Shown in pieces: positions 52,878 through 61,712 of a stretch of DNA of 64,000 nt. Position 1 is the first letter of the stretch. The number at the start of each line of letters is the position of its first letter. Position numbers and translations under genes: made by a program. Below the pieces are notes generated by a model. It had not been told where the DNA came from, searched no databases, and was given only the letters and a program-made list of their open reading frames with translations. Origin of the DNA: an uncultured Paracoccus sp. (GTDB taxonomy: Bacteria > Pseudomonadota > Alphaproteobacteria > Rhodobacterales > Rhodobacteraceae); the NCBI GenBank assembly GCA_934533075.1, contig CAKTBJ010000004.1, positions 37,783-101,782 of the forward strand. Reading direction: 5' to 3'.

Positions 52878-53888
52878 TTATTCCAGCTTGCCGGCCTCGC
52901 GGTAGAACTTTTCCGCGCCGGGGTGGAAGGGGATGCCCGCGCCCTGCACGGCATTGTCCAGGGTGATGAACTGGCCCTTGGCATGGCCGGCGGCGAACAG
53001 CTTCTGCGTGGTCTCGTTGAACAGGGCCTCGGTGATGCCGTGGATCAGCTCCTCGGGCTGGTCGGCCGAGGTCACCAGTTGCGCGCCCACCGAGATCGTC
53101 GGCACATCCGCGTCCTGCCCGTTATAGGTGCCGGCCGGGAAGGTGTCGGTGGCGAAGAAGGTATAGTTCTCGCGCAGGGCATCCACCTCGGGACCGGTGA
53201 TCGGCACCAGCACCACGTCATGCTGGCTGGACAGCTCGGCGATGGCCCCGGCCGGATAGCCGCCGACGAAGAAGAACGCATCCATCGCCCCGTCGCGCAT
53301 GCGGTCGGCCGCCTGGTCGGGCTTCAGATATTCGGGGGTGATGTCGGCCTCGGTCAGGCCGAAGGCCTCCAGGATGATCTTGGCATCGACCAGCGTGCCC
53401 GAACCCGGCTCGTCCAGCGAGACGCGCTTGCCGGCCAGATCGGCGACCGAGGCGATGCCGGCATCGGCGCGGGCGACCAGATGGATGGATTCGGGATAGA
53501 GGTTGGCGATCAGCCGCAGCTTCTCGACCGCCGGCTGGCCTTCCCACAGCCCGGTGCCGGTCTGCGCCCAATAGGCCACGTCGGACTGGCTGAACCCGGC
53601 CTCCAGCGTGCCGCCGTTGATCGAATTGACGTTGCCGACCGAGCCGTTCGAGGCCACGGCGGTCGCCACCAGCCCCGGCACGCCGCAGGCGCCGCCCTCG
53701 TCGCAGGGGCGCGAGCCGGGCGGGTTCGAGATGGCGTTCGCGATCAGCCCGCCGATCGGGTAATAGGTGCCGGCGGTGCCGCCGGTGCCGATGCGGAAGA
53801 ATTGCAGGTCCTGCGCGGCCGCGCCCTGCACCATCATGCCGACGGCCAGCGCCGCCCCCGCCATTGCCTTGAACGAAAAGAGTTTCAT
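52878..53888 (-). CDS. TAXI-family TRAP substrate-binding protein, module 2
   Basis: A 336-residue periplasmic protein with a signal peptide (MKLFSFKAMAGAALAVGMMVQGAAAQ). The TAXI start FFRIGTGGTAGTYYPIGGLIANAIS is followed by an inserted Cys-containing loop PCDEGGACGVPGLVATAVASNGSV, which could hold a disulfide. Then DLAGKRVSLDEPGSGTLVDAKIIL and a C-terminal GIPFHPGAEKFYREAGK. GGGAGGCAGAT precedes ATG 53888. It differs clearly from module 1, suggesting a different ligand. Confidence 0.93.
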   Translation of the reverse strand: MKLFSFKAMAGAALAVGMMVQGAAAQDLQFFRIGTGGTAGTYYPIGGLIANAISNPPGSRPCDEGGACGVPGLVATAVASNGSVGNVNSINGGTLEAGFSQSDVAYWAQTGTGLWEGQPAVEKLRLIANLYPESIHLVARADAGIASVADLAGKRVSLDEPGSGTLVDAKIILEAFGLTEADITPEYLKPDQAADRMRDGAMDAFFFVGGYPAGAIAELSSQHDVVLVPITGPEVDALRENYTFFATDTFPAGTYNGQDADVPTISVGAQLVTSADQPEELIHGITEALFNETTQKLFAAGHAKGQFITLDNAVQGAGIPFHPGAEKFYREAGKLE

Positions 53889-54394
53889 ATCTGCCTCCCA
53901 GCAAGAAACCTGACTAACCATGCCACCCTTCCGGCGGTCATCCAGGGAGGTTAGGCGGAAAGCGGGCGAGGGGTCCAGCCCGGCACGCGCAGATGCCGCA
54001 ACGGAAATCGCCGCGACGGTCGCGGCATCGGCCCGGCAAGGGGGACGGGTCTGCCGGTTGGCGTGCTGCCGGCACAGGGTCCGGGCACCGGATGCGGCGC
54101 GCGCAAGCGAATCCGGTGCCGGCAGGCCGCGCGGCCCCATCCGCCGGCCATCATGCCGGGCGTGTCGACCTCCTTGTCGGGGATCACGCCGTTCAGCCGA
54201 TTCGCGGCAAGGGTGCCGTGCCCGGCAAGGGAAGGGGGCGGGCGAAGGCGCCGGTGCCGGATGCGCACCGAACCGGCGCGATCGCCAACCGCCGGGACCG
54301 TCCGGCAGAGACGGCGCCAAGCAAAGGCCCGGCGGCATGAGGGGCGTCTTGCCCCGAGGGCATTCGGGCACCGGAACCCGGCGCCCGTCCCGCG
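53889..54394. repeat. Intergenic region with multiple inverted repeats
   Basis: No gene is recognised in this 506-bp gap. GGGGC/GCCCC (54341-54345 and 54351-54355) lies just beyond the dctP stop. GCGCCGGT/ACCGGCGC pairs at 54248-54255 and 54272-54279. CTGCCGGCAC (54066-54075) matches GTGCCGGCAG (54116-54125), while GGCACCGGAT (54084-54093) matches ATCCGGTGCC (54111-54120); these two pairings share bases and exclude each other. Likely transcript ends of the DctPQM operon. Confidence 0.5.
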
Positions 54395-55387
54395 TCATTT
54401 CGCGGCTTCGGCCATCAGCTCGGTGGCCGTCTTGACCCATTCCTCGCCGCCGACAGAGGCGTAGAGGCTGGGCCAGATGCCGCGCGCGGCCTCGCGCCAG
54501 GCGTCCTCGTCCTTCGGCGCGCCGGACAGGACCATGCCCTTGTCGGCCAGGAAGGCCATCGCTTCCTCGGTCTGCTCGGCATTGGCCGCGCGGCCCGCGG
54601 CCACGGCCTCCAGCCCGGCCTTGCTGACCGCCTCCTGCAAGTCGGGCGGCAGGCCCTGATAGAATTGCTCGCTGATCAGCAGCGGGCCGGTCCAGATCAT
54701 GTAGTGGATTTCGGTGATGTATTTCTGGATCTCGTAGAATTTCGAGGTCTGCGCGGTGGTATAGGGGTTTTCCTGCCCGTCGATCACCCCCTGTTGCAGC
54801 GCGGTGAACACCTCGCCCCAGCCCATCGGGATCGGGTCGATGCCCCAGGACTTGAAGGTGGCGATGACGGTCTCGCTGGGCGAGACACGGATCTTCAGCC
54901 CCTTGAGGTCGTCCAGCGTCTCGACCGGATGCCTGGAGTTGGTCAGGACGCGGAAGCCCTTTTCCAGGATGCCGAGAAAGCGGATGCCGCTTTCCCCGGT
55001 GATGCGCTCGTTCATCGGGTCGAGGATGGCGTCGAGGCCGGCATGGGCCTCCTCGCTGCTGGAGAACAGATAGGGCAGCAGCAGCACCCCCACCGAGGGC
55101 GCGACCGGATGCACGTTGCTCATCGCCGGAATCTGCGCCTGGATGGTGTTGTTGCGGACGGCGCGGACGACCTCCTCCTCGCTGCCAAGCTGGTTCGAGG
55201 GGAAGATCTGCACCTTGATGCGGCCCCCCGAATACTCGTCAACCTTTTCGGCGAAGGTCAGCGCCGTGATATGGGTGGGGTTGGTCTCGTTGTCGCCATG
55301 CGACAGGCGGATGGTATAGTCTTGCGCCACGGCCAGACCGGCGGTGGCAAGCAGCGACAGCGCGAAAGCGCCGGCCTTGAGCAGCAT
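54395..55387 (-). CDS. dctP: TRAP dicarboxylate transporter periplasmic binding protein, DctP type
   Basis: A 330-residue DctP-family protein. A Sec signal (MLLKAGAFALSLLATAGLAVAQ) precedes DYTIRLSHGDNETNPTHITALTFAEKV. GGRIKVQIFPSNQLGSEEEVVRAV and the conserved arginine in RVLTNSRHPVETLDDLKGLKIRVS, which anchors the ligand carboxylate, are present, as is VIDGQENPYTT. GGGAGG precedes ATG 55387. It is the last gene of the dctQMP operon. With the adjacent LacI/kinase/aldolase genes the ligand is probably a sugar acid. Confidence 0.92.
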   Translation of the reverse strand: MLLKAGAFALSLLATAGLAVAQDYTIRLSHGDNETNPTHITALTFAEKVDEYSGGRIKVQIFPSNQLGSEEEVVRAVRNNTIQAQIPAMSNVHPVAPSVGVLLLPYLFSSSEEAHAGLDAILDPMNERITGESGIRFLGILEKGFRVLTNSRHPVETLDDLKGLKIRVSPSETVIATFKSWGIDPIPMGWGEVFTALQQGVIDGQENPYTTAQTSKFYEIQKYITEIHYMIWTGPLLISEQFYQGLPPDLQEAVSKAGLEAVAAGRAANAEQTEEAMAFLADKGMVLSGAPKDEDAWREAARGIWPSLYASVGGEEWVKTATELMAEAAK

Positions 55388-55401
55388 GTCTGTTTCCTCC
55401 C

Positions 55402-56691
55402 TTAGATATATCCGAGAACGGACGGCAGCCACAGCGACAGCTGCGGCACGAAGGCGACCAGCAGCATCACGGCGGATTCGGTAAAGACGAAGGGCAGCGC
55501 ACCCTTGGAGACCTCTTCGAGGCTGGCATCACCTATCTCGCCGGCGACGAACAGGTTCACGCCCAGCGGCGGGGTCTGGTAGCCGATCTCGCAGGCGATG
55601 ACGAACATCAGCCCGAACTGGATCGGGTGCAGGCCGGCGCCCACGGCCAGCGGCAGCAGCAGCGGCGTCAGGATGACGATCTGGGCGATGGTCTCCATCC
55701 ACATGCCGACGAACAGCAGGATCAGCGCGATCAGCAGGATCATCAGCGTCGGGTTGGTGATGGTGCCGCCCAGCAGTTCGGTCACCTGCTGCGGGATCTG
55801 GTGCATGGCCATCAGCCGGCCAAAGACCAGCCCGGTGGACAGGATGATCAGCACCGTGCCGGCGATCTTGGCGGTCTGCACCAGGCATTCGTAAAAGCCG
55901 CGCAGGTCCAGCGCCCGGTTGACCACCGCGCCGACGAAGATCGCGTAAAGCGCGCCGATCACCGAGGCCTCGGTCACGGTGACGAGGCCGCTGTAGATGC
56001 CGCCGAGGATCACCACCGGCGCGAAGATCGCCCAGCGGGCGCGGATCAGCGAATCGCGCACATGCTTGCCGCGGTCGCCCTCCACCCTGGCCGATCCGAA
56101 GCCGTTGCGCCGGCAGATGAATTTCGAGGTGGCATAGATGACGATGGCCAGCACGATGCCCGGCAGGATGCCGGCGACGAACAGGCCGGTGATCGAGACC
56201 TCGGCGGTGACGCCATAGATGATCATCGGGATCGAGGGGGGGATGACCACGCCCAGGCCCCCGGCCGAGGCGGTCAGGCCGGTGGAAAAGCTGCGGCTGT
56301 AGCCGTCCCGGATCATCGCCGGGATCATGATCGAGCCGATGGCCGCCGCCGTCGCCGGACCGGAGCCGGTGATCGCGGCGAACAGCGAGCAGCCCAGCAC
56401 TGTGACGGTCCCCAACCCGCCGGGCCGGTCGCCGACGATGGCGCGCGACAGGGCGATCAGGTCATGGGTCAGGCGTCCGCGCTCCATCAGCGTGCCGGCG
56501 AAGATGAACATGGGGATGGCGATCAGCGTGAACGAGTCGATGGCGCTGAACGCGTTCTGCGCCAGGTATTCGATCGGCAGGCCCAGCGTCACGATGGCCG
56601 CGACCGAGGCCACGCCCAGCGCCACCGCGACCGGCATGCCGATCAGCAACGCGCCCACGAAGGACAGGGCGATGATGAGGGTGGGGGACAT
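55402..56691 (-). CDS. dctM: TRAP transporter large permease subunit, DctM type
   Basis: A 429-residue, about 12-TM permease. SFTLIAIPMFIFAGTLMERGRLTHDLIALSRAIVGDRPGGLG, GSGPATAAAIGSIMIPAMIRDGYSRSFSTGLTASAGGLGVVIPPSIPMIIYGV are the signature DctM regions. The C-terminal YQTPPLGVNLFVAGEIG is also conserved. It forms the ion-driven transport channel and follows dctQ by 3 nt. Confidence 0.94.
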   Translation of the reverse strand: MSPTLIIALSFVGALLIGMPVAVALGVASVAAIVTLGLPIEYLAQNAFSAIDSFTLIAIPMFIFAGTLMERGRLTHDLIALSRAIVGDRPGGLGTVTVLGCSLFAAITGSGPATAAAIGSIMIPAMIRDGYSRSFSTGLTASAGGLGVVIPPSIPMIIYGVTAEVSITGLFVAGILPGIVLAIVIYATSKFICRRNGFGSARVEGDRGKHVRDSLIRARWAIFAPVVILGGIYSGLVTVTEASVIGALYAIFVGAVVNRALDLRGFYECLVQTAKIAGTVLIILSTGLVFGRLMAMHQIPQQVTELLGGTITNPTLMILLIALILLFVGMWMETIAQIVILTPLLLPLAVGAGLHPIQFGLMFVIACEIGYQTPPLGVNLFVAGEIGDASLEEVSKGALPFVFTESAVMLLVAFVPQLSLWLPSVLGYI

Positions 56692-56694
56692 GGC

Positions 56695-57192
56695 TCACAT
56701 CTCCGTCTGGGCGTCGGTCATGTCGATCTCGTCGATCCAGCGGCGCCGGATGTTGACGAGGATGCGCAGCGACAGCAGCGTGAAGGCGATGGGAATGATC
56801 GAGAACACCCAGACCAGGTTGATGCCGGTGGTCGGCATCCGGTAGGGGAACTGGATCAGCGACAGCGAATAGACAACGGCGCCATAGATCACCAGCGCGT
56901 TGAAGCCGATCCAGCCCAGGTCGGCGATGCCCATGACGACCTTGCGCGCCTTGACGGGGAACAGCAGCAGGTGCTGGGCGACGCGGATATGCTTGTCGTC
57001 CACCGCCGCGACCAGCACGCAGGCATAGACCGCCCAGACGAAGATGATGCGGATCACCTCCTCCAGCCACGAGATGGTCATGCCGAAGCCGGATCGCAGC
57101 ACCACCTGCACCGTCATCGTGACCAGAAGCGCCGCGAGGAACAGGGCGGCGAATACCCATTCGACGCGCCAGATCGGCTTGCCTGTCTTCAT
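56695..57192 (-). CDS. dctQ: TRAP transporter small permease subunit, DctQ type
   Basis: A 165-residue protein with four membrane spans and the conserved FGMTISWLEEVIRIIFVWAVYACVLVAAVDDKHIRV core. Start 57192 (MKTGKPIWRVEWVF) is preferred over an in-frame start at 57270, because the first span follows it directly and GGAGGGGAGC is upstream. First gene of dctQMP; a LacI-type operator lies 54 nt upstream. Confidence 0.91.
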   Translation of the reverse strand: MKTGKPIWRVEWVFAALFLAALLVTMTVQVVLRSGFGMTISWLEEVIRIIFVWAVYACVLVAAVDDKHIRVAQHLLLFPVKARKVVMGIADLGWIGFNALVIYGAVVYSLSLIQFPYRMPTTGINLVWVFSIIPIAFTLLSLRILVNIRRRWIDEIDMTDAQTEM

Positions 57193-57245
57193 GCTCCCCT
57201 CCACTCGCGCCGGCTTTGACGGGCGGCGCGCTCCGGCTGAAAATT

Positions 57246-57259
57246 TGTAACCGTTTACA
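57246..57259. promoter_or_regulatory. LacI-family operator 1
   Basis: TGTAACCGTTTACA, a palindrome with one mismatch and the central CG typical of LacI/GalR operators. It lies in the divergent dctQ/lacI intergenic region and resembles the site at 60036. Confidence 0.75.
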
Positions 57260-57346
57260 TTTCCTGTCAAGCCATTCTTCGCCGCCGGTTGCCAAGCGGC
57301 ACGGAATCCTCTTTGATCGGGGCAAGGACGATGGCGAGGTCACGAC

Positions 57347-58411
57347 GTGAGCGATACCGAGCAGCGCGTTCCCCGAAGCCGGCGCGGATCGAACGCGCCG
57401 GGCATCCGGGACGTGGCACGGCTGGCCGGGGTCTCGACCGCCACCGTCTCGCGCGCCTACAACGCGCCCGATACGGTCAGCGAGAAGGTCCGCCAGCAGG
57501 TCGAGCAGGCGGCGCGCAGCCTGTCCTATATCCCGCACAACGCCGCCCGTGCGCTGTCCTCGCAACGCTCGCGCACGCTGGGCATCGTGATCCCGACTGT
57601 GCAGAACTCGATCTTCGCGGCGCAGGTGGAATCGCTGCAAAGGCGGGCGCTGGCGCATGGCTATACCACGCTGGTCGCGCATTCCGGCTTTTCCCATGCC
57701 GGCGAGGCCGAGCAGGTCCGCCAACTGGTCCGCAACGGCATCGACGGCATCATGCTGGTCGGCGCCGACCACCTGCCGGACCTGTATCGGCTGCTGAAGG
57801 CGCGCGGCATCGCCTATGTGAATACCAGCGTCTGGGAGGGCGATTCGCCGCATCCCAATGTGGGCTTCGACAATCGCGCGGCAATGGCGCATACCGCCAA
57901 CTATCTGATAAGCTTGGGCCACCGGGCCATCGCCGTCATCTGCGGCGATGCGCGCAGCAGCGACCGGGCACGGCTGCGGCTGGAGGGCGCGCGCCGGGCC
58001 ATGCAGCAGGCCGGGCTGCCCTTGCCCGAGGCCCGCATCATGCACAGCGATTACACGATGGACGGCTCGCGCGCGGCCTGCCGCGAGTTGCTGGCCCGCG
58101 CGCCCGAGACCACGGCGATCATGTGCCACAACGACGTGCAGGCCTTTGCCGCCCTGCTGGAATTGCAGAATCTGGGGCTGGACGTGCCGCGCGACATCTC
58201 CGTCACCGGCTTCGACGATCTGGAATGGGCGCGGCATCTGCGCCCCGGCCTGACCACGGTGCGGGTGCCCTGGGCGCGCATGGCCGAGATCGCCGCCGAC
58301 ATGCTGGTGGCGCAGCTGGAGGGCGAGGACTTCCGCCACTCCACCCTGCTGGATTTCGATCTGGTGGTGCGGGAATCGACCGCGCCACCCCGGCCGCTTA
58401 CAGGGCAATAA
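57347..58411 (+). CDS. LacI-family transcriptional regulator
   Basis: A 354-residue LacI/GalR regulator. After a 17-residue polar leader the helix-turn-helix reads GIRDVARLAGVSTATVSRAYNAPDTVSEKVRQQV, with hinge helix NAARALSSQRSRTLGIVIPTV. The ligand domain is a type I PBP fold. A GTG at 57347 is the only suitable start in frame, since the nearby ATG at 57331 is out of frame. Operators at 57246 and 60036 suggest it controls dctQMP, itself and the kinase and epimerase operons. Its 3' end overlaps the convergent kinase gene by 14 nt. Confidence 0.93.
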   Translation: MSDTEQRVPRSRRGSNAPGIRDVARLAGVSTATVSRAYNAPDTVSEKVRQQVEQAARSLSYIPHNAARALSSQRSRTLGIVIPTVQNSIFAAQVESLQRRALAHGYTTLVAHSGFSHAGEAEQVRQLVRNGIDGIMLVGADHLPDLYRLLKARGIAYVNTSVWEGDSPHPNVGFDNRAAMAHTANYLISLGHRAIAVICGDARSSDRARLRLEGARRAMQQAGLPLPEARIMHSDYTMDGSRAACRELLARAPETTAIMCHNDVQAFAALLELQNLGLDVPRDISVTGFDDLEWARHLRPGLTTVRVPWARMAEIAADMLVAQLEGEDFRHSTLLDFDLVVRESTAPPRPLTGQ

Positions 58412-59996
58412 CCCCGCGCGGCGGCACGTCGATCCCCTCCAGCCGGGCGCGCAGCGCCGCCGCCTCGCCCGCCCCGGCGATCCACCATTCCGGGCGGATG
58501 TTGCGGGCCAGGATCGCATCCGCCACCGCCCCGGCATCGCCGGCGCCGCGCAGGTCCACGGCCAGCTCGTGCCGGCTGTCGGCGACGATTTCGGCGATGG
58601 CGGCGACGGTCGCGGCATCCTCGGGGCCGGTCGCGGGCAGGTGGATGACATGCTCGCGCGGCCAGGCGCGGATTTCGCGTGACAGGCGGATGCCGTCCGC
58701 CAGCCCCTGCCCCACGGCCACCGCACGGGCCAGCCAGAAGCCGCGCCCGGTGATCGGGGCCAGGTCGCCGAAACGGTCGGAAACCGGCCAGATCACCCCG
58801 TCGATGCGGCCTTCCTCCAGCGCCGCGCGCAGCGCCTCGGGCGCGGTGGCGCCGTCGCGCGCATCCAGAACCGCACGCGGCGCCGGCTTGTTCGGCCGAC
58901 CCAGCAGCCCGTGCAGGTTGCGCATCCGCGCATCCGCGTCGGGGCGGGCAATGCCGCCCTCGGCCATGAACAGCGCGATCTCGCGATCCGAGGGCGCGGA
59001 ATCCGAACAGCCATGCCGCGCCACGTTGATCGCCCCGCAGGCATTGCCCAGCCGGCAACTGTCATGCAGGTCCGACCCGTTCAGCCAGCCCGCCACCAGC
59101 CCGGCCATGAAGCTGTCGCCGGCCCCGGCGGTGTTCATCACCTCGATGCGGAAACCGGGCACGACGCGGCCCTGCTCCACATCGTCGGGAATCGCACCCT
59201 CGAAGCCGACGCAGCCCAGCGGCCCGCGCTTCAGCACGATGGTCGCGGGGCTGAGCGCGCGGATATTGCGCACCGCCGTCAGGCTGTCGACCGAGCCGCC
59301 GGTGATGGCGATTTCCTCCTCGGTGCCGACGATCAGGTCGAAATCGGGCAGGAATTCGGCGAAAGCCTCGGTGACGACACGCGATTCGACATAGGCGGCC
59401 TCGCCGCTGCCATGCCCGACCAGCCCCCACAAGGCCGGGCGATAGTCGATGTCCAGCGCCGTGGCGCAACCGGCCTCGCGCGCCAGCCGGATGGCGCGGC
59501 GGCTGGCGGCGCGCAGCGATTCGGTGGCGAAGAACGAGCCGTTTATCAACAGCGCCCGCGCATCGCGGAAGGCCGCCGGGTCCAGATCCTCCGCGCACAG
59601 GTTCAGATAGGCGCCCCCCTCGGTGAACAGGTCGCGCGGAAAGGTGTGGCTGTCGCGCACGCCGAGGATGCACAGCGGCGTCGGCGCCTTGGGGTCGGAT
59701 ATGACATGCCGCGTATCGACGCCGTTGCGCGCCAGCGTCTCGCGCAGCAGCCGGCCCATATGGTCGTCGCCCACCCGCAGGATCATGCCGGTCCGCAGCC
59801 CCAGCCGCTGCACGCCGACGCAGATGTTCGTCGCGCTGCCGCCGATATAGGCGGAAAAGGAAATCGCATCCTCCAGCCGCCCGCCCAACTGGTCGGCATA
59901 GAGGTCGGCAATGCCGCGCCCGATGCACAGCAGATCGGTCCCTCGCCCCTCGCGTGGCGGCACCGCCTCCGTGAACCTCATGCTGGACGTGGACAT
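58398..59996 (-). CDS. iolC: IolC-like PfkB-family sugar kinase with shortened C-terminal domain
   Basis: A 532-residue protein. Residues about 20-340 are a PfkB/ribokinase kinase resembling 5-dehydro-2-deoxygluconokinase: DLLCIGRGIADLYADQLGG, SFSAYIGGSATNICVGVQRLGLRTG, LDIDYRPALWG and catalytic NTAGAGDSFMAGLVAG. Fused IolC proteins carry a DUF2090 aldolase-like domain of about 300 residues; here only about 190 residues follow (GVIWPVSDRFGDLAPITGRG), so the second domain is shortened or divergent. GGGGAGG precedes ATG 59996. It phosphorylates a keto-sugar or deoxy-sugar acid for the class II aldolase at 61713. Confidence 0.85.
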   Translation of the reverse strand: MSTSSMRFTEAVPPREGRGTDLLCIGRGIADLYADQLGGRLEDAISFSAYIGGSATNICVGVQRLGLRTGMILRVGDDHMGRLLRETLARNGVDTRHVISDPKAPTPLCILGVRDSHTFPRDLFTEGGAYLNLCAEDLDPAAFRDARALLINGSFFATESLRAASRRAIRLAREAGCATALDIDYRPALWGLVGHGSGEAAYVESRVVTEAFAEFLPDFDLIVGTEEEIAITGGSVDSLTAVRNIRALSPATIVLKRGPLGCVGFEGAIPDDVEQGRVVPGFRIEVMNTAGAGDSFMAGLVAGWLNGSDLHDSCRLGNACGAINVARHGCSDSAPSDREIALFMAEGGIARPDADARMRNLHGLLGRPNKPAPRAVLDARDGATAPEALRAALEEGRIDGVIWPVSDRFGDLAPITGRGFWLARAVAVGQGLADGIRLSREIRAWPREHVIHLPATGPEDAATVAAIAEIVADSRHELAVDLRGAGDAGAVADAILARNIRPEWWIAGAGEAAALRARLEGIDVPPRGVIAL

Positions 59997-60035
59997 GGCG
60001 ACCTCCCCCTTGTGCGACATCGCCGCCATCTCTTG

Positions 60036-60049
60036 CGTAAGCGGTTACA
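60036..60049. promoter_or_regulatory. LacI-family operator 2
   Basis: CGTAAGCGGTTACA in the divergent kinase/epimerase region matches the core of the site at 57246 (GTAA-N-CG-N-TTAC). An outer CTTGC/GCAAG dyad (60032-60036 and 60054-60058) surrounds it. Probable second target of the LacI regulator. Confidence 0.72.
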
Positions 60050-60083
60050 TTTTGCAAGACTGTGCAGGGCCGGGAGGACAGGA

Positions 60084-60953
60084 ATGGTCAGAGCAGCTAT
60101 CCATGCCGGGGTATGGTCCACCAACACCGCGCCCGATGCCGTCGCCCGCACGCTGGACGCCGCGGCGGGGGCCGGGTTCGATGCGCTGGCCCTGCCGCTG
60201 CGCGATCTTCCGGCGCTGCGCCCGGCGGAACTGGCCGCGCGTTTCCGTGCCGCCGGCATCGCGGCGCTGGGCACCGCCGGCCTGCCCCCCGGCTGCGCTA
60301 TTGCCTCCGCCGACGCGCAGGAACGCCGTCGGGGCGAGGATCACCTGCACCGCGTCATCGCCGCCGCTGCCGAAATCGGCATCGAGCAGGTCAACGGCGT
60401 CTTCTATGGCCGCCTCGGCCATGCCGGACAATTGCCGCCGCCCGAGGCCGCCCGGCGCAGCGCCGAGGTGATCCACCGCATCGCCGGGGCCGCACAGGCG
60501 GCCGGCATCCGCCTCTGCGCCGAACTGGTGAACCGGTATGAGACCGCGCTGCTGAATACCGTCGATCAGGCGCTGGACTATCTTGCCCTGGTCGATCACC
60601 CGAACCTGCGCCTGCATCTGGACACCTATCACATGGCCATCGAGGAGACGCGCCCCGCCGACGCCCTGCGCAAGGCCCTGCCCGTCCTCGGCTATTACGA
60701 GCTGGACCAGAGCCATCGCGGCCGGCTGGACGAGGGGGCGCTGGACCTGCGCGCGATCTCGGCCCCCATCGCCGGGCGCTATGACGGGCTGGTGGGGGTC
60801 GAGGCCTTCGCGCGCAGCCGGCTGGCGCCCGACCATGCCGACGGGCTGGCGATCTGGCGCGACCATTTCGACGACGGCACCGCGCTGGCCCGCCAGGCCC
60901 GCGCCCTGATCCGCGAGATCTTCGAGCAACCCGCAGCGGGAGGAACGACATGA
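60084..60953 (+). CDS. Sugar phosphate isomerase/epimerase (IolE/tagatose-3-epimerase-like TIM barrel)
   Basis: A 289-residue xylose-isomerase-like barrel. It has the metal/substrate signature AGIRLCAELVNRYETALLNTVDQALDYLALV, HPNLRLHLDTYHMAIEE and YYELDQSHRGRLDEGALD, which match D-tagatose 3-epimerase and D-psicose 3-epimerase-type enzymes (metal ligands Glu, Asp, His, Glu). GGGAGGAC precedes ATG 60084. It interconverts ketose epimers or isomerises a keto-inositol-like compound. First gene of a three-gene plus-strand operon controlled by operator 2. Confidence 0.87.
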   Translation: MVRAAIHAGVWSTNTAPDAVARTLDAAAGAGFDALALPLRDLPALRPAELAARFRAAGIAALGTAGLPPGCAIASADAQERRRGEDHLHRVIAAAAEIGIEQVNGVFYGRLGHAGQLPPPEAARRSAEVIHRIAGAAQAAGIRLCAELVNRYETALLNTVDQALDYLALVDHPNLRLHLDTYHMAIEETRPADALRKALPVLGYYELDQSHRGRLDEGALDLRAISAPIAGRYDGLVGVEAFARSRLAPDHADGLAIWRDHFDDGTALARQARALIREIFEQPAAGGTT

Positions 60954-61693
60954 CGAAGCAGGAAAGCCGGCTGGCGCTGGTGACCGGGGCCGCCGGCACG
61001 ATGGGGCAGGCCATCACCCGGCAACTGGTGGCGGACGGGCATCGGGTCATCGCGCTGGACCTGCGCGCCGACATGGTGCAGGTGCTGGTGGACGAGGCGC
61101 CGGGCCGGGTCATCGCGGCGGGCGCGGATGTCTCGGATGCCGAGGCGCTGGCGCGGGTCCATGCCGGGCTGGTCGCCGAACACGGGCCGGTGCAGATTCT
61201 GGTCAACAATGCCGGCATCCTGTCCAACAACAAGGCCGTCGAGACCACGCCCGAGGAATGGCGCCGGATCATGTCGGTCAACCTGGACGGCGCCTTCTAT
61301 CTGTCGCGGCTGGTGCTGGACGGGATGCGCGCCGCCCGCTGGGGGCGCATCGTCAATATCTGCTCGCTGGGGATCAAGACCGGCGGGCTGACGGCGGGGA
61401 CGGCCTATGCGGCCTCCAAGGGCGGTCTGGGGGTGCTGACCTTCTCGCTGGCCCGCGAAAGCGCGCCGCATGGGGTGACGGTGAACGGCATCGCGCCGGG
61501 CTATGTCCTGACCCCGATGGTGACGAAACAACTGACCGAGGCGCAGCGGCAAAAGCTGCTGGCCGACATTCCCGTGGGCCGGTTCTGCGGCGCCGACGAG
61601 GTGGCGCATCTGGTCGCCTATCTGGCCGGGCCGCATGCCGGATTCATCACCGGCGAGATCGTGGACATGAATGGCGGGTTGCATATGGACTGA
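60950..61693 (+). CDS. SDR-family oxidoreductase
   Basis: A 247-residue classical SDR. VTGAAGTMGQAI is a slightly atypical cofactor motif; NNAGILSNN, catalytic Ser in ICSLG, and AYAASKGG supply the active site. The C-terminus GEIVDMNGGLHMD is typical of sugar/polyol SDRs. It overlaps the epimerase by 4 nt (ATGA). Probably oxidises a polyol or sugar acid to the keto form used by the epimerase and kinase. Confidence 0.9.
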   Translation: MTKQESRLALVTGAAGTMGQAITRQLVADGHRVIALDLRADMVQVLVDEAPGRVIAAGADVSDAEALARVHAGLVAEHGPVQILVNNAGILSNNKAVETTPEEWRRIMSVNLDGAFYLSRLVLDGMRAARWGRIVNICSLGIKTGGLTAGTAYAASKGGLGVLTFSLARESAPHGVTVNGIAPGYVLTPMVTKQLTEAQRQKLLADIPVGRFCGADEVAHLVAYLAGPHAGFITGEIVDMNGGLHMD

Positions 61694-61712
61694 TGGTCCA
61701 GAGGGAAAACAC

